NCBI GenBank assembly: GCA_002399445.1 | Contig: DHDR01000027.1 | Location: 1-5,330 of the forward strand | Direction of reading: 5' to 3' | DNA from: Ruminococcaceae bacterium UBA4871 | Lineage (GTDB): Bacteria; Bacillota; Clostridia; Oscillospirales; Acutalibacteraceae | DNA length: 5,330 bases | Shown here: in pieces, positions 3,986-5,330 of the stretch | How the letters are laid out: each line of letters starts with the position of its first letter | How positions within the stretch are numbered: the first letter of the stretch is position 1 | Notes under the pieces: model-generated | Databases searched by the model: none | The model's input: only the letters and a program-made list of their open reading frames with translations | What the model was told of the DNA's origin: nothing | Position numbers and translations under genes: made by a program

Positions 3986-4312
3986 TTGGATACAATAAAG
4001 ATTGAAGACATACAGGCACTGTGCAATGCCCGAAAAATTATATGGTCAAGTCACTGTGCACAGCGATTAATAAAGCGAAATATTCCCAAAGCAGACGTTA
4101 AAAATGCTTTGCTGAATGGAGAAATCATTGAGCAGTATCCCACTGACTATCCATACCCAAGTTGCTTGGTACTGGGACTGACTTTAAAGCAACTATATTT
4201 GCATGTTGTCGGCGCAATCGGAAATGAAGCACTGTTCATGATAACAGCTTATTATCCAAACCGTGATAAATGGATGCCAGACTTCAAAACTAGAAAGGAG
4301 CAGAAACAATGA
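3986..4312 (+). CDS. DUF4258 protein, putative toxin of a two-gene module
   Basis: A 108-aa protein of the DUF4258 family. The start is TTG 3986: AAGGAG lies 8 nt upstream, and the nearby GTG (3979) runs into a stop in its frame. Conserved features include SSHCAQRLIKR (H23, R27, R31), GEIIEQYP at 45-52, the strand LVLGLTLKQLYLHVVGAI with H73, and ITAYYPNRDKW (86-96) followed by the terminal FKTRK. These match the usual DUF4258 pattern over its full length. Family members are often encoded next to YgiT/MqsA-type zinc finger proteins and resemble small RNase-type toxins. Here the next gene is such a zinc finger and overlaps by ATGA, so a toxin-antitoxin role is a reasonable inference, not proven. 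The non-ATG start may keep its level low. Confidence 0.82.
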   Translation: MDTIKIEDIQALCNARKIIWSSHCAQRLIKRNIPKADVKNALLNGEIIEQYPTDYPYPSCLVLGLTLKQLYLHVVGAIGNEALFMITAYYPNRDKWMPDFKTRKEQKQ

Positions 4313-4539
4313 ATTGCTTAATTTGTAAAGGAAACCTTGAGCATAAACTCACCACTTTTATGACTGACCTTGACGGCTGCATTGTTATTATTAAAAATGT
4401 GCCCTCTCTTGTCTGCTCTCAATGCGGAGAAACTTATTATGATGATGATACTATGGAACAGCTTGAGAAAATTTCAAATTCCCTTCGTAAAGTCGTCACT
4501 GAAGTCGCCATTGTAGACTACCCCGGCAGAGTAGCATAA
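4309..4539 (+). CDS. YgiT-type zinc finger protein, putative antitoxin
   Basis: A 76-aa protein starting at ATG 4309, which overlaps the stop of the DUF4258 gene, with AAAGGAG 8 nt upstream. Two CxxC pairs, C3-x2-C6 and C36-x2-C39, with GETYYDDDTMEQLEK after the second, are the signature of the YgiT-type zinc finger at the N-terminus of MqsA. The usual C-terminal helix-turn-helix of MqsA is absent; residues 47-65 are one helix and the protein ends YPGRVA. If it is an antitoxin, it should bind the DUF4258 protein directly but may not repress the operon by itself. Toxin-first gene order, as in mqsRA. Confidence 0.83.
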   Translation: MNCLICKGNLEHKLTTFMTDLDGCIVIIKNVPSLVCSQCGETYYDDDTMEQLEKISNSLRKVVTEVAIVDYPGRVA

Positions 4540-4576
4540 AAAATAGGCTCTCCGGTGCCGATAACACCAGAGAACC
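4538..4576 (-). terminator. Leftward-facing rho-independent terminator
   Basis: Arms 4546-4557 and 4565-4576 with a 7-nt loop. In minus-strand RNA all 12 positions pair (10 Watson-Crick, 2 G-U) and the hairpin is followed by UAUUUUUUA. In plus-strand RNA the two G-U positions become C-A mismatches, and only ATTT follows. It is therefore built to stop leftward transcription; a weaker rightward effect after the zinc finger gene is possible. Confidence 0.7.
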
Positions 4577-4593
4577 ATTTAAAAGGGTTGTAT

Positions 4594-4623
4594 TTGCGTT
4601 TAAATTCCCCCATTCGATATTAT
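4594..4623 (+). promoter_or_regulatory. Possible promoter of the zinc-ribbon membrane gene
   Basis: TTGCGT (three of six) and TATTAT (4618-4623, five of six) with an 18-bp spacer lie about 45 bp before the ATG at 4669. The -35 is poor. A short inverted repeat (ATTGGC ... GTCAAT, 4629-4647 area) follows and could bind a regulator. The hairpin upstream at 4546-4576 is consistent with a new transcription unit here. Confidence 0.35.
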
Positions 4624-4668
4624 AAACTTATTGGCATAATTTGTCAATAATGAGAAGGGGAAATAATT

Positions 4669-5330
4669 ATGTTCTGTCCAAAATGTGGGGCTGACGCAGG
4701 CGATGCAAACTTTTGCCCAAAATGTGGGGCAAAAATTCCACAGCAGCCAGTACCAAGCTACCAACCTATGCACATACCGTTAAATAAAAAAGGACCAAAG
4801 AAAAAGCACAAAGTCTGGAAAATAATTCTCGTCACAGTCTTGGGAATTATATTGGGAACTATCATTCTTTCTATAATTTTTCCAGCATCTGACGAAACAA
4901 ATAGTTCCAGTTCGTCAATATCCAGTAAGGTCAATGAAAGTAATTCTTCTAAAACTTCGTCAAAACCAGTTTCATCAAAACTGGCAACGTATGAAACCAA
5001 GAACAATGGTACTGTTTCCATCACTGTTAATTCAGTTGATAAAAAAGATAGTGTGTCAGCTGGGCTGTTGACTGAGTATCAGCCTAAAGCTGGCGCTAAA
5101 ATTTTGGTCGTTAATTTACGAGTGAAAAATATCAGTAATGAAGCATACTCTTTCTTAGTATCAAATTTTCAACTCTATTCAGCAGACGGCAAAAAATATT
5201 CACCAAGCGCAATGTTGACAGCTAAAAATTATTTAAACGCAGAATCCATTAATCCTGGTGTATCAATATCAGGTGACGTCGGATTTGAAATTCCCGAAAG
5301 CATGAAACCTTCTGACTTCACTTTGAAGTT
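4669..5330 (+). CDS. Zinc-ribbon, single-pass membrane protein with DUF4352 domain (3' end cut by window edge)
   Basis: 220 residues are visible from ATG 4669 (AAGGGG 8 nt upstream), and the frame runs off the window. Domains in order: an N-terminal zinc ribbon with two CPKCG knuckles (C3, C6, C16, C19); a Pro/Gln linker; a basic stretch GPKKKHK (42-48); one membrane helix at about 50-71; a Ser/Lys/Asn-rich spacer (74-105); then from about 106 an immunoglobulin-like beta domain of the DUF4352 type (AKILVVNLRVKNISNEAYSF, FQLYSADGKKYS, NPGVSISGDVGFEIP). The basic residues before the helix place the zinc ribbon in the cytoplasm and the DUF4352 domain outside. This architecture is common in Gram-positive bacteria, but its function is not established. 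It is probably cargo or the start of host flank; the window cannot decide. Confidence 0.85.
   Translation, partial: MFCPKCGADAGDANFCPKCGAKIPQQPVPSYQPMHIPLNKKGPKKKHKVWKIILVTVLGIILGTIILSIIFPASDETNSSSSSISSKVNESNSSKTSSKPVSSKLATYETKNNGTVSITVNSVDKKDSVSAGLLTEYQPKAGAKILVVNLRVKNISNEAYSFLVSNFQLYSADGKKYSPSAMLTAKNYLNAESINPGVSISGDVGFEIPESMKPSDFTLK

Noticed and set aside
4758..5024. Minus-strand open frame of 88 codons
   Set aside because: It is opposite the membrane and Ser-rich segments of the DUF4352 gene; its hydrophobic and acidic runs mirror those codons.
1..5330. CRISPR array, tRNA, rRNA, insertion sequence or attachment site
   Set aside because: No regularly spaced repeats, cloverleaf-like sequence, transposase frame with terminal repeats, or integrase with adjacent direct repeats could be seen.

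Overview
The window looks like the immunity (lysogeny) control region of a prophage or integrative element in a low-GC Gram-positive bacterium, most likely of the Clostridia. This is an inference from the divergent XRE repressor / Cro-like layout with an ImmA-type metallopeptidase, the strong AAGGAGG ribosome binding sites, the many tiny tightly spaced early genes, and a zinc-ribbon/DUF4352 membrane protein. No integrase, attachment site, rRNA, tRNA or CRISPR array is visible. Both ends cut through genes.

Left of about 2866, nearly everything runs leftward as an early operon. In transcription order it holds a Cro-like HTH protein (2665-2865), a 60-aa unknown (2486-2668), a 53-aa cysteine-cluster protein (2048-2209), a small gene split by a -1 frame change at an A-AAA-AAG heptamer (1801-1979), a 33-aa membrane peptide (1625-1726), an excisionase-like HTH protein (1144-1476), a 57-aa membrane protein with a very basic tail (955-1128), a second cysteine-cluster protein (728-952), and a Myb/SANT-like protein that runs off the left edge (1-714). 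A 53-aa rightward gene (2328-2489) with its own promoter interrupts this operon.

The control region (2866-3091) holds a good leftward promoter (TTGAAA, 17-bp spacer, extended -10 TATAGT). It also holds two perfect 14-bp dyads (ATTAC-N4-GTAAT) with degenerate copies, and a separate long dyad in the leader of the leftward transcript.

Right of 3092 everything runs rightward: an ImmR/CI-like repressor (3092-3466), an ImmA/IrrE-like peptidase (3486-3929), a DUF4258 / YgiT-zinc-finger pair that resembles a toxin-antitoxin module (3986-4539), and a zinc-ribbon, one-membrane-segment, DUF4352 protein cut by the right edge (4669-5330). By analogy with ICEBs1 ImmR/ImmA, the repressor would hold the leftward promoter off until ImmA cleaves it. 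The DUF4258 pair and the DUF4352 protein look like accessory cargo expressed from the integrated element.

The main oddities are the following. The immA reading frame has no ATG/GTG/TTG where its start should be and instead shows ACG behind a good ribosome binding site. There is a dnaX-type slippery heptamer immediately before a stop in the 1801-1979 gene. Two cysteine-cluster genes in one operon are paralogous. Two hairpins with T-tracts face leftward, against the genes they follow.
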